Source of the DNA: Croceimicrobium sp965656185
Lineage (GTDB): Bacteria; Bacteroidota; Bacteroidia; Flavobacteriales; Schleiferiaceae
NCBI GenBank assembly: GCA_965656185.1
Contig: CBFHJH010000007.1
Coordinates: forward strand, 1-64,000
Direction: 5' to 3'
DNA length: 64,000 bases
Shown here one piece after another: positions 17,762 to 26,499 of this stretch; the stretch's first letter is position 1, and the number at the start of each line of letters is the position of its first letter. Both the position numbers and the translations under genes were made by a program. The notes under the pieces were generated by a model. That model was not told the DNA's origin. It made no database searches and saw nothing but the letters and a program-made list of their open reading frames with translations.

Positions 17762-18340
17762 GTGGGAAAGTTAACGGCAGCAGAAAAGAAAAAAGTTCAA
17801 AAGCCTCTGTTATGGATTGGCTTGGGAAGTATAGTGATGACCTTCGCGGGTTTAACGAGTGGCTATGTGGTTAGCCGCTCCGCTTTGGTGGCAGAGAACC
17901 GCTGGTTGGAATTCGAATTACCGCCTCAATTTGCCTACGCTACCGCCGCTATCTTATTGAGTAGTCTTCTTATTATTATGGCTAAAAACCAACTCAAAGC
18001 ATCAAAAATAAAGCAAGCTGGGAATTATGTTTTCGCTGCATTGGCCTTGGGTATAGCCTTTTTAGTCTTGCAGTTATTAGGTGCTCAAGACCTAATAGAT
18101 CGAGGTTATTTTTTTGCGGGTGGTAACACCGCAAGCAGTTGGGTTTATGTTATTTCTGGTCTACACTGGTTGCATGCGGTATCTGGAATAATTGTATTAG
18201 CTTACACCTGGTATCGCACCGCTATAGTAAAAGTACATAGTGCTCAAGATCATCAAGGCTTTAGTGTAAGTGCTATTTATTGGCATTTCCTCGATGGTCT
18301 CTGGCTTTATTTGTACCTATTTTTATTAATTATTCGCTAA
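17762..18340 (+). CDS. Cytochrome c oxidase subunit III family protein (first copy)
   Basis: A GTG at 17762, one base after the ctaB stop, is a better start than a TTG inside ctaB; it gives a 192-residue product. Five membrane helices are visible, with the subunit III signatures FAGLTSGYVVSR, SGLHWLHAVSG and the C-terminal YWHFLDGLWLYLYLFL. Subunit III stabilises the heme-copper oxidase core and lines an oxygen path. Two subunit III genes side by side, as here, are usual in Bacteroidetes. The core subunits I and II are not in the window. Confidence 0.9.
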   Translation: MGKLTAAEKKKVQKPLLWIGLGSIVMTFAGLTSGYVVSRSALVAENRWLEFELPPQFAYATAAILLSSLLIIMAKNQLKASKIKQAGNYVFAALALGIAFLVLQLLGAQDLIDRGYFFAGGNTASSWVYVISGLHWLHAVSGIIVLAYTWYRTAIVKVHSAQDHQGFSVSAIYWHFLDGLWLYLYLFLLIIR

Positions 18341-18360
18341 ACTTGCAAAAATTTTGATGC

Positions 18361-19284
18361 ATGGCTAACGGAGCTGCTTTAGAACAAAATACTGCCTCCT
18401 TGTGGGGAGGAGGTCGCCAGCCTTTCGGCGCGAGCTACGGTAAAATGATGATGTGGTTTTTCCTTTTATCGGATGCCCTTACCTTTTCTGGTTTCCTTAC
18501 CGCAATGGGACTTTACCGTTTCAAGTACGAAGAAACTTGGCCAGTAGCGGAAAATGTGTTTACTCACTTTCCTTTCCTTCACGGGGAGCACCCTTTGCTT
18601 TTCGTGGCTTTAATGACCTTTATTCTTATCGTGAGTTCGGTAACCATGGTATTAGCCGTGAACGCCGGTCACAAAATGAATACTAAAGGAGTAACCCTGT
18701 GGCTTGGTCTAACCATTGTAGGAGGTTTTACCTTCTTAGGCTCACAGGCTTGGGAGTGGTACCACTTCATCAATGGTGATAAAGGGGCGATCATGTTAGA
18801 AGATCGCACTATTATGTATTTTACTGAAGCAGGCAGCGATGGCGCTATCCTAAGCGTATATGAATTGGTTACTGGTCAGGAAAAACCACATGGTGATCAT
18901 TCTGAATTCCAAACCGCAGATGTAATCTCGGCCTTTGGCTTGAATGAAGACGTGACCCTACGTATGCCAGGTAAAGAGAAAATTACTCTTAGTCGTGCCG
19001 AAGCGGAAGCGGCTATGGCCAATGCCAAAGTTATTCAGGGAGCAGGAATGACCGAGAACGAATATGGCAATGTCTTATTTGCCGACTTCTTTTTCTTTGT
19101 TACCGGTTTCCATGGTACTCACGTATTCTCGGGAGTAGTGCTTAATATTATCATTTTCATTAATGTTTTAATGGGTACCTACGAGCGCCGTGGTCACTAC
19201 GAAATGGTAGAAAAGGTTGGTTTGTACTGGCACTTTGTAGACTTGGTTTGGGTATTCGTATTTACCTTCTTCTATCTCGTATAA
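18361..19284 (+). CDS. Cytochrome c oxidase subunit III (second copy, with insertion)
   Basis: The 307-residue product has the subunit III helices in two blocks (about 28-135 and 239-307) separated by a soluble insertion of about 100 residues (140-238) that the first copy lacks. Conserved motifs include WFFLLSDALTFSGF, GFHGTHVFSG (249-258) and YWHFVDLVWVFVFT. The insertion falls between membrane helices and should form an extra-membrane domain rich in Glu and His (for example GQEKPHGDH). It is in the same operon as ctaB and the subunit IV gene. Confidence 0.92.
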   Translation: MANGAALEQNTASLWGGGRQPFGASYGKMMMWFFLLSDALTFSGFLTAMGLYRFKYEETWPVAENVFTHFPFLHGEHPLLFVALMTFILIVSSVTMVLAVNAGHKMNTKGVTLWLGLTIVGGFTFLGSQAWEWYHFINGDKGAIMLEDRTIMYFTEAGSDGAILSVYELVTGQEKPHGDHSEFQTADVISAFGLNEDVTLRMPGKEKITLSRAEAEAAMANAKVIQGAGMTENEYGNVLFADFFFFVTGFHGTHVFSGVVLNIIIFINVLMGTYERRGHYEMVEKVGLYWHFVDLVWVFVFTFFYLV

Positions 19285-19303
19285 ATTATTTTAGATTTTC
19301 ATT

Positions 19304-19657
19304 ATGTCAGAAAACAACGCATATCCTAGCGAACATCACGACGGACCAGAAGGAACCGGTTGGATTTGGAAGGTATTTTGGATCTTGTTGATCGTTACTA
19401 CCGTAGAGGTTGTACTCGGTATTATTAAGCCTGACTTCTTAATGGGTAAGGTATTAGGTACTAGCTTGCTTAACATCATCTTTATCGTGTTAACTATTGC
19501 TAAGGCCTACTACATTGTTTCAGAATTCATGCACTTGGGCCATGAGCGCAAGAACTTTATCTGGACTATTACCTTACCTATCGTAATATTGATTCCCTAC
19601 CTTACCTTCATTCTACTTACTGAAGGAGGTTACATGAATGTTTTGATGAACCAGTAA
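19304..19657 (+). CDS. Cytochrome c oxidase subunit IV family protein
   Basis: The 117-residue product has three predicted membrane helices (about 22-41, 48-70, 82-105) and matches the small prokaryotic subunit IV proteins (COX4-like, with AKAYYIVSEFMHLGHE). It probably stabilises the oxidase. The stop overlaps the start of the SCO gene (TAATG), indicating coupled translation. Confidence 0.9.
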   Translation: MSENNAYPSEHHDGPEGTGWIWKVFWILLIVTTVEVVLGIIKPDFLMGKVLGTSLLNIIFIVLTIAKAYYIVSEFMHLGHERKNFIWTITLPIVILIPYLTFILLTEGGYMNVLMNQ

Positions 19658-20415
19658 TGGCCAAGAACATAATTAACAAGAAGGCAGTACTAATCTTGGT
19701 TTTAGTGCTGCCTTCTGTGCTTTATTTCATTTTTGTTTACGGGGCTGAAGGTAATTTCTTTCAGACCTTAGAATACGTTGGTCCTAAAAAGGTCATTACG
19801 GTAGAAAAGGAGGGGCAGTTGGTGGATGATACTCTGCACTATCAAATACCGCCCTACGAGTTTACTTGTCAAGACGATACCAGTCTTAGCAGTGCTGAGC
19901 TGCGCGGTAAGATCTATGTGGCTAACTTTTTCTTCAGTACCTGCCCCAGTATTTGCCCGGCCATGAATTTCAATTTAAAGCAGGTTCAAGATCGGTTCTT
20001 GGGTTATGAGGATATAAACTTTGTGTCATTCACGGTAGATCCGGAGCACGATTCGGTAGAAGTACTTAAGGCCTACGAAGAGAAAATTGGTGCGGTAAAT
20101 GGTCGCTGGTATTTCCTTACTGGTGAGAAAGAGGCCATTTATAAAACAGCGAAAGATTTTTTCCTCAACGCTATGGAGGACGAAACGGCTGCAGGTGGCT
20201 TTTTACATTCCGAACATTTAGTTTTGGTAGATTGGGAAGGCCGCATCCGCAGTAGGGTAGATGAGGATGGTAACCTTAAGGCAGTTTATGATGGGCTATC
20301 TGCTGATGAAGTTGGTAAACTAAAAGACGATATAAAGGTTTTAATAGCAGAGTACGAAAAGCATAAATCGGTAACGGAGTACCGAGAATCTAAAGAGAAG
20401 AAGGAAAATGGGTGA
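19657..20415 (+). CDS. SCO1/SenC-type copper chaperone
   Basis: The 252-residue product is anchored by an N-terminal helix (about 9-28) and carries a thioredoxin-like domain with C96-P-S-I-C100 and a His pair (H184, H187 in HSEHLVLVD), the copper ligands of SCO proteins. SCO proteins deliver copper to the CuA site of oxidase subunit II and act as thiol oxidoreductases. The C-terminus is long, charged and lysine-rich. It overlaps the next gene by eight bases. Confidence 0.94.
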   Translation: MAKNIINKKAVLILVLVLPSVLYFIFVYGAEGNFFQTLEYVGPKKVITVEKEGQLVDDTLHYQIPPYEFTCQDDTSLSSAELRGKIYVANFFFSTCPSICPAMNFNLKQVQDRFLGYEDINFVSFTVDPEHDSVEVLKAYEEKIGAVNGRWYFLTGEKEAIYKTAKDFFLNAMEDETAAGGFLHSEHLVLVDWEGRIRSRVDEDGNLKAVYDGLSADEVGKLKDDIKVLIAEYEKHKSVTEYRESKEKKENG

Positions 20416-20968
20416 GCTAAGAGGTCTGCCAAATCAAGCCAATCGCAACGATAGAGTAGCGATTCCGATTATTGTTCTACTATCGGTACTGGTGCCGGTG
20501 GCAGTGGCTCTTTTAATCTTGTTTCCCCAAGTCTTTAAACTGGAAATGGGTATAGAGCGCAGCACTTTACCCGCCTTTCACGCCTTTTTGAACGGATTAA
20601 CCGCGGTTCTGCTGGTGCTGGGCCTTTTCTTCATCATGCGTAAGAATATTGCGGCTCACCGCTTAGTGATGATGTCTGCCTTTGGTCTTTCGGCCGTTTT
20701 CTTGGTTTCTTACGTTATCAGTAAGCTGAACGCTGATCCCATCCCTTACGGGGGAGAAGGTTATCTGCGTTACCTTTATTTCTTTATCCTAATTAGTCAC
20801 ATTCTTTTAAGCATACCGGTATTGCCCCTGGCCATGTTAAGCATTTATCGCGGATGGACTCAAGAGTACGAAAAGCATCGAAGCTTAGTGCGCTACACCT
20901 TTCCTATTTGGCTGTATGTGGCTATTACCGGAGTATTGGTATATTTATTCATGCAACCCTATTATTAA
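20408..20968 (+). CDS. DUF420 membrane protein
   Basis: The 186-residue product has five predicted membrane helices (about 18-38, 53-76, 85-103, 118-140, 159-180). Conserved polar positions include FHAFLNG, AHRLVMMSAF and the C-terminal YP/TFPIWLYVAITGVLVYLFM. DUF420 genes are regularly found in oxidase assembly clusters, and a role in oxidase assembly or heme handling is assumed but not proven. The stop and the next start share an A (TAATG). Confidence 0.9.
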   Translation: MGELRGLPNQANRNDRVAIPIIVLLSVLVPVAVALLILFPQVFKLEMGIERSTLPAFHAFLNGLTAVLLVLGLFFIMRKNIAAHRLVMMSAFGLSAVFLVSYVISKLNADPIPYGGEGYLRYLYFFILISHILLSIPVLPLAMLSIYRGWTQEYEKHRSLVRYTFPIWLYVAITGVLVYLFMQPYY

Positions 20969-21222
20969 TGAACAAGGTTCTTAGAAATAGCTTATTTCTA
21001 TTGATTTTAACATGGTTAATGCCCCTTTCGGTGGATGCGCAATGTGCGATGTGTAAGGCCGTGGCGGAAACTAGTACCGAGTCTGGGAGTTCCGTTGCCA
21101 CTGGTTTAAATGGCGGGATTTTATATCTAATGGTATTTCCCTATCTCATCCTCGCGGCGGTTTCATTCGCCATATATCGTCATAAGAAAGCGCAAAAGGC
21201 CAACTTAGAAGCGGAGGATTAG
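20968..21222 (+). CDS. Small membrane protein with CxMC motif
   Basis: The longer open frame starts at 20854 inside DUF420, but the ATG at 20968 overlaps the DUF420 stop and opens into a signal peptide, giving an 84-residue product. After cleavage (near VDAQ) the mature protein begins CAMC, followed by a Gly/Ser-rich stretch with GLNGGILYL, one membrane helix (about 51-69) and a charged tail (RHKKAQKANLEAED). Similar small proteins occur in the same position in other Bacteroidetes oxidase clusters as far as I recall. A metal-binding or redox role beside SCO is inference. Confidence 0.8.
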   Translation: MNKVLRNSLFLLILTWLMPLSVDAQCAMCKAVAETSTESGSSVATGLNGGILYLMVFPYLILAAVSFAIYRHKKAQKANLEAED

Positions 21223-21232
21223 CGCGAAAGCC

Positions 21233-21240
21233 TATCTTTG
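21233..21240 (+). promoter_or_regulatory. -7 element TATCTTTG for tolC
   Basis: Perfect TAnnTTTG match. It ends 30 bases before the preferred ATG and immediately before the TTG at 21250, which argues against the TTG as start. Confidence 0.6.
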
Positions 21241-21270
21241 TAAGGCTACTTGGACAGGCAAATTACCTCT

Positions 21271-22704
21271 ATGATGAAATTTAATTTTAGCCTGTTGGCC
21301 TTATTATGGTCGACTGTTTCTTTTGCTCAGGTTAATTATCCCGAGACCTGGACGCTCGAAGACTGTGTTAATTACGCTTTAGAGCAAAACATTAATGTAC
21401 GGCAGGCGCAGATGCAAACCGATATTGCGGCTAACGGCTTGCAAACGGCACAATACGATTACCTTCCCAATCTAAACTTTAGCTCCAATTACTTTTGGAA
21501 CTTTGGTCTTAATATCGACCCGGTAACCAACCAGATCAGTCGACAAACTCGCCAGACCGCCAATTTCAATTTAAGTTCGAATTGGCTCATCTATAATGGA
21601 GGACGTAAGTATAATACCATTGCTCAGAATCGCCTGCAGCTCAAGGCCGCTCAACTCGACTATCAACAAGCGCGCAACGATTTAAGTCTTAATGTAGCGT
21701 CCGCCTACCTGCAAATTTTACTCAACCAAGAAATAGCAGCGGTAGCTCAAGAGCAACAACGTATTTCACAGCTGCAGGTAGACCGGACCGATAAGTTGGT
21801 GAAAGCCGGTACTTTGGCCAAAGGTGACCTCTTGCAGTTGGAAGCACAATTAGCACGGGATCGACAAAACGCTATAGCTACCGAGAACGCGGTTAATATT
21901 AGCAAATTGCAATTAGCCAATTTACTACAGTTGCCCAATCCCAATGAATTTAACGTGGGGAGTCCATCGCTAAATTTACCCGATCCCACGGTTTTAAGTC
22001 GTAGTCCGGCCAGTGTTTATACCACCGCCCTAGAAACCCAGGCCAATATTAGAGCGGCGGAGGTGCGCACTTTGGTGAGCGAAGAGGCGATCGACCTGGC
22101 ACAAGGCGGATACCAGCCTACATTAAGTGTTATTGCTCAAGTAGGGTCTAATTACTCGGATCAAATCCCGAATGTAGTAGGAGCTAACGAGCAATTGTTG
22201 CCGATTGGGCAAGTGGCCAGTACTGGAGATCTGGTGACTACTATTAGCCCTCAAACGATTCCTACCATCGATGGCATTCAGCCTTTTGGCGAGCAGTTCA
22301 GCGATAACATTAATGAGGTAGTTGGGATCAACTTGCAGGTGCCGATCTTTAACCGTTTATCGATTAAAAACGCCGTGCAAAATGCCAAGATCAATGCCGA
22401 TATAGCTCGCCTGAATTTAGAGCAAGAAAAAAATCAATTGCGGCAGACCATTTACCAGGCTCATGCTGATGCGAAAGCCGCCTACCTGCAATATCAGGCA
22501 AGTGAAAAGACGGTGGAGGCCAATAGAGAGGCTTTCGATTACGCCCAGCGTCGGTTCGAAGTAGGGGCCATTAATCAAGTAGACTTTGAAACGGCCAAGA
22601 ACAATATGGCTGCCGCCCAAAGTCAATTCGTACAAGCCAAATACGATTATATTTTCCGGATCAAGATTCTGGAGTTCTACCTAACCAATGCCGTAAACCT
22701 CTAA
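21271..22704 (+). CDS. TolC-family outer-membrane efflux protein
   Basis: From the ATG at 21271 the product has 477 residues, with a signal peptide ending VSFAQ and two repeated TolC/OEP domains of long alpha-helices (typical LEDCVNYALEQNINVRQA at the first repeat start and RRFEVGAINQVDFETAKNN in the second). It forms a trimeric outer-membrane and periplasmic channel for export of small molecules or proteins. It is two bases upstream of an HlyD-type adaptor gene, but no transporter gene follows in the window. Confidence 0.92.
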   Translation: MMKFNFSLLALLWSTVSFAQVNYPETWTLEDCVNYALEQNINVRQAQMQTDIAANGLQTAQYDYLPNLNFSSNYFWNFGLNIDPVTNQISRQTRQTANFNLSSNWLIYNGGRKYNTIAQNRLQLKAAQLDYQQARNDLSLNVASAYLQILLNQEIAAVAQEQQRISQLQVDRTDKLVKAGTLAKGDLLQLEAQLARDRQNAIATENAVNISKLQLANLLQLPNPNEFNVGSPSLNLPDPTVLSRSPASVYTTALETQANIRAAEVRTLVSEEAIDLAQGGYQPTLSVIAQVGSNYSDQIPNVVGANEQLLPIGQVASTGDLVTTISPQTIPTIDGIQPFGEQFSDNINEVVGINLQVPIFNRLSIKNAVQNAKINADIARLNLEQEKNQLRQTIYQAHADAKAAYLQYQASEKTVEANREAFDYAQRRFEVGAINQVDFETAKNNMAAAQSQFVQAKYDYIFRIKILEFYLTNAVNL

Positions 22705-22706
22705 TT

Positions 22707-23981
22707 ATGAGTAAGACCCTTAAAATTGTTTCGATCCTCGTAGTAGTGCTGATCATTTTCTTGGTCCTTGCCAAGAAGGCTGGTTGGTTAGGCAAGGATG
22801 ATGGACTAGCGGTAGAAACTGAATTGTCCGAAAAGCGCGACATTACCGAAACGGTAATCGCCAGTGGAAAGATCCAGCCGGAAGTGGAAGTTAAGATAAG
22901 TGCAGAAGTTTCTGGTGAGATCATTGAACTTCCCTTCCAAGAGGGGGCCAGCGTGAAAAAAGGAGAACTTTTGGTTAAGATCAATCCCGATCTGTTTCTA
23001 GCTGCGGTAAATCGAACCAAGGCCTCGGTAAATTCGGCCAAAGCGGCATTAGCCACGGCCAAAGCGCAATTTTTAGAAGCGGAACGCAATTTTAAGCGTA
23101 ATAAAAAACTGCACGATCAACAGGTAATTAGCGATGCCGAATTCGACGCGGCAAAGCGAGCCTATCAAGTAGCCGATCTTGGGGTTGAGTCTGCTCAATA
23201 TCAATTGCAAAGTGCTGAGGCTACCTTGCAAGAGGCCAAAGATAATTTAGGCCGTACTACCATTTATGCTCCGATGGATGGAACCATTAGCATGTTAAAC
23301 TCGGAAGTTGGTGAACGAGTGGTTGGAACCGCACAAATGACCGGTACCGAGATTCTACGGGTAGCCAACCTAGATTTAATGGAAGTACTGGTAGAGGTAA
23401 ATGAGAATGACATTATTCGGGTGCAAAAGGGAGATACTTCTTTGGTGGAGGTCGATGCCTATTTGGACCAGGATTTTAAAGGAGTGGTAACCGAAATTGC
23501 TAGTTCGGCTAAATTGCAAGGAACTACCATCGATCAGGTGACGAACTTTGAAGTAAAGGTTCGCATTCTAAAAGAATCTTACCAAGATTTGATCAAAGAG
23601 GGACAGGCAAACCCTTTCCGTCCCGGAATGACTGCATCTTTAGAAATTTTGACCAATCGTAAGGTAGACGTACTTACCGTACCGATTCAGGCCGTAACCA
23701 CGCGAGTGGATACATCCAATAAGCCGGTTTACGAAAGGAAGAAGGCAAGCGGTGATGATGATGAGATCTTTGAGGTTGTATTCGTGAAAAAAGACGGTAA
23801 AGCTCAACTTAGGGTGGTGGAAACAGGAATTCAAGACGACGAGTTTATCGAAATTACCAAGGGAATTACCGCCGAGGAAGAAGTGATCATTGGCCCTTAT
23901 TCTGCAGTTTCTAAATTATTGAAACCTGGCTCGGCAGTACATATCGACACCGAGGAAGATCAGGATCCAGAAGAGGACTAA
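22707..23981 (+). CDS. HlyD/MacA-type periplasmic adaptor
   Basis: The 424-residue product has an N-terminal membrane anchor (about 7-23), a lipoyl-like half domain (about 50-95), a helical hairpin (about 98-180 with AALATAKAQFLEAERNF), the second lipoyl half (GRTTIYAPMDGTI) and beta-barrel plus membrane-proximal domains (to about 390). It joins an inner-membrane transporter to TolC. The MacB-type ABC permease that usually follows is absent; tsaB comes next after one base. The C-terminal tail is very acidic. Confidence 0.92.
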   Translation: MSKTLKIVSILVVVLIIFLVLAKKAGWLGKDDGLAVETELSEKRDITETVIASGKIQPEVEVKISAEVSGEIIELPFQEGASVKKGELLVKINPDLFLAAVNRTKASVNSAKAALATAKAQFLEAERNFKRNKKLHDQQVISDAEFDAAKRAYQVADLGVESAQYQLQSAEATLQEAKDNLGRTTIYAPMDGTISMLNSEVGERVVGTAQMTGTEILRVANLDLMEVLVEVNENDIIRVQKGDTSLVEVDAYLDQDFKGVVTEIASSAKLQGTTIDQVTNFEVKVRILKESYQDLIKEGQANPFRPGMTASLEILTNRKVDVLTVPIQAVTTRVDTSNKPVYERKKASGDDDEIFEVVFVKKDGKAQLRVVETGIQDDEFIEITKGITAEEEVIIGPYSAVSKLLKPGSAVHIDTEEDQDPEED

Positions 23982-23982
23982 G

Positions 23983-24666
23983 ATGCTTTATTTAGCCCTG
24001 GAGACTTCTACCCGAAATTGCTCGGTGGCCCTTATCCAAGATCAAAAGGTCTTGGCTATAAAAGAGGCGCATTCCGATCAGTACATTCATTCCGAAAAGC
24101 TCCACTTATTCATTGAAGAAGCCTTAAAGTATGCGGGGCTCGATAGCAAGGACCTAGAGGGTATTGCGGTAGGTAGTGGTCCTGGCTCCTACACCGGACT
24201 GCGTATTGGGGTCGCTTCCGCGAAAGCGCTGGCCTATGCTTTAAAAATCCCAATGATTTCTGCTAAGGGGCCTGAGCTCCTCGTGGCGGGTGCAATGGAG
24301 CAATTCGACTTTGATACGGAAGCCATTTTGCAGCCAATGATCGATGCTCGAAGGATGGAGGTTTACACGGCGGCTTACGACCTGCAAAATGGGTCTTGGA
24401 CCGATGTGAGTGCAGAGATTATCGATGAGACTTCCTTTAGCGAGGTGGAAAGGCCACTTTTTTATTTTGGCGATGGGGCCGAAAAATGTCGTGCTACCCT
24501 TCGGTCCGAAAACTTGCATTTTTTGGATTTTCCTTTTCCTTCGGCGGCGCATTTTAAGAATTTTGGTGCGCAAAAGTTTGCTCAAGGTGAAATAGAGGAT
24601 TTGGCTTACTTCGATCCTTTTTACTTGAAATCATTTCAAGCGATAAAGCCAAAAAGATTACTTTAG
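23983..24666 (+). CDS. tsaB: tRNA threonylcarbamoyladenosine protein TsaB
   Basis: The 227-residue product shows the TsaB start LALETSTRNCSVAL and the conserved GSGPGSYTGLRIGVA segment (about 68-82). TsaB dimerises with TsaD to make the universal t6A37 modification of tRNAs reading ANN codons. It starts one base after the adaptor gene stop, so it is probably co-transcribed with the efflux genes although the functions are unrelated. Confidence 0.95.
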   Translation: MLYLALETSTRNCSVALIQDQKVLAIKEAHSDQYIHSEKLHLFIEEALKYAGLDSKDLEGIAVGSGPGSYTGLRIGVASAKALAYALKIPMISAKGPELLVAGAMEQFDFDTEAILQPMIDARRMEVYTAAYDLQNGSWTDVSAEIIDETSFSEVERPLFYFGDGAEKCRATLRSENLHFLDFPFPSAAHFKNFGAQKFAQGEIEDLAYFDPFYLKSFQAIKPKRLL

Positions 24667-24685
24667 AGTACCAGACCTCATTGCG

Positions 24686-26446
24686 ATGCTAGGCCAGTTT
24701 CAGTTTAATTTCTTTTCGCTCGCCCTGATATTTTCCGCGGCGCTTGCTTTCCTTCTTGCCATTTGGATCTTGCGGAAAAGAGGCCATGTATTTAACTGGT
24801 TTAGTGCCATGTTGGCGGCCTCCGCCTGGTGGGCGATGGCTTATGGTTTTGAACTAGCTAGTTCTACCTTGGATGCGATGTTGTTTTGGATAAAGATCGA
24901 GTACATAGGGATTAGCACTCTTCCCAGTTTATTCTTGATTTTCTGTTATGTCTTCATTGGTCGAACCAATCGCTTGGTGTCTTTAACCTTTATTGCGCTT
25001 TTCGGTTATTCCCTCATCACCTATTTAGCCGTTTTTACCAATGAGTACCACCATTTATTTTACGCTTCAACTTCGGTAGATAGGAGTGGCCCCTTCCCTT
25101 TATTAGCCATTGAGGCGGGGCCTTGGTATCACATCCATACCATAATCTTTTACCTTTTGGTGATCATAGGCTATTGGGCTCTGATCGATAATATGCGCCA
25201 AACCCGCAAAGTCTTTCGCAAGCAAAATCGCCTTTTGGTGATTGGAACCTTGGTGCCCTTATTGGTCAATTTTGGCTATATATTTTTTGATCTAAGGCCC
25301 TATGGTCATTTGGATCTAACGCCCTTGGCCTTTCTGTTTACATCCTTTATCATCGCTATTGGATTGTTGCGTTTTGGCTTATTCGACATCAGTCCGATGG
25401 CTCGAAGCAGGGTAATTGCCGAAATGAGCGATGGGGTAGTAGTGTTGGATGCTTTTCAGCGGATCATCGATTACAATGATGCTTTTTTTGAACTTGCGAA
25501 TGAAGGGGAACGTGAATTGATCGGAATGGATATTCATGAACTGGTTACCGACCCCAATTTTCCGAAAGATCTCATGGATGAGGATCTTCTGGCACAAAGG
25601 GCCTTTATGATTCGCAGCGCGAAGCAAAGGCACCTAGAACTCAGCATCACAGGTCTCTACGAAAAAAGTGGTGTGCTAAATGGGGCGGCTTTACTATTTA
25701 AAGACGTTAGCGAGCGGGTTGAAGCTCAGGCCGATTTGATGGCCAAAACGGTGGAGCTTGAGAAACTTAATGGTTTAAAAGATCGCCTCTTTTCGATCAT
25801 CGCTCACGACCTGCGCGGTCCTTTACTCAACTTACAAGAAGTGATGAGTTTGGTGAATCAAGGAATTCTGAATGAAGAGGAGCGGGCCGAGATGCTTAAA
25901 ATGCTAGAGCAGAATGTGGACCAAAGCGTATCCCTAATGCAAAATTTATTGGCTTGGGCCAGCAGTCAGCAAAAAGGGGAAAGCCTTAGCCTTACCAGTT
26001 TCAATATCAAGGATCTGGTTTTAGAAGTGGGGGGGAGCCTTAAGGCGATGATGGCCAAGAAATCGATCGAGTTTAGTTTAGAGCTCAAAGATGGACCTCA
26101 AGTATTTGCCGATCGGGAAATGATTCAGATCGTGGTACGGAATTTAATCTCCAATGCCCTTAAGTTTACCAATATTGGTGGGCATATTAAGGTCTATTGT
26201 GAAGTAGAGGCAGAGCTGTGTCGGCTTTTCATCGAGGACGATGGTGCCGGGATATCACCCGAAGCCTTGAAGCTTTTGCGGGCCGAAGAGCGTCTAAGCA
26301 CCAAAGGAACCGCCAATGAGGAAGGTTCGGGCCTCGGCCTAATGCTATGCCGGGATTTTGTGGCCAAGAATGGTGGATCACTACAAATTGAGAGCAAACT
26401 CGGAAAGGGAAGTGTTTTCAGCTTCGATCTAGCTATCAGTAAATAA
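24686..26446 (+). CDS. Sensor histidine kinase with 7TM N-terminus and PAS domain
   Basis: The 586-residue product has seven membrane helices (about 8-28, 37-56, 66-92, 98-118, 150-166, 182-202, 212-232) of the histidine-kinase N-terminal 7TM type, a PAS domain (about 238-340), a HisKA segment with phospho-acceptor H374 in SIIAHDLRGPL, and an ATPase domain with N-box NLISNALKF (486-494), DDGAGIS and GSGLGL. No response regulator is adjacent, so it is an orphan kinase in this window. The HxDLRGP form is common in Bacteroidetes kinases. Signal unknown. Confidence 0.93.
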   Translation: MLGQFQFNFFSLALIFSAALAFLLAIWILRKRGHVFNWFSAMLAASAWWAMAYGFELASSTLDAMLFWIKIEYIGISTLPSLFLIFCYVFIGRTNRLVSLTFIALFGYSLITYLAVFTNEYHHLFYASTSVDRSGPFPLLAIEAGPWYHIHTIIFYLLVIIGYWALIDNMRQTRKVFRKQNRLLVIGTLVPLLVNFGYIFFDLRPYGHLDLTPLAFLFTSFIIAIGLLRFGLFDISPMARSRVIAEMSDGVVVLDAFQRIIDYNDAFFELANEGERELIGMDIHELVTDPNFPKDLMDEDLLAQRAFMIRSAKQRHLELSITGLYEKSGVLNGAALLFKDVSERVEAQADLMAKTVELEKLNGLKDRLFSIIAHDLRGPLLNLQEVMSLVNQGILNEEERAEMLKMLEQNVDQSVSLMQNLLAWASSQQKGESLSLTSFNIKDLVLEVGGSLKAMMAKKSIEFSLELKDGPQVFADREMIQIVVRNLISNALKFTNIGGHIKVYCEVEAELCRLFIEDDGAGISPEALKLLRAEERLSTKGTANEEGSGLGLMLCRDFVAKNGGSLQIESKLGKGSVFSFDLAISK

Positions 26447-26482
26447 AAAAAAGGCCCCTCTTAAATAGAGAGACCTTTTTTA
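26445..26482. terminator. Bidirectional terminator between kinase and LruC genes
   Basis: Imperfect hairpin (aaggcccctct with agagagacctt) flanked by an A run on one side and a T run on the other, between convergent genes. Confidence 0.7.
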
Positions 26483-26499
26483 AAATCTCGTAAGATAAC

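Noticed and set aside
22661..23089. 142-codon minus-strand open frame across the TolC/HlyD junction
   Set aside because: It mirrors Ala/Lys-rich adaptor codons, crosses a gene junction and has no initiation context.
24241..24585. 114-codon minus-strand frame within tsaB
   Set aside because: Arg/Lys-rich shadow frame opposite a clear tsaB.
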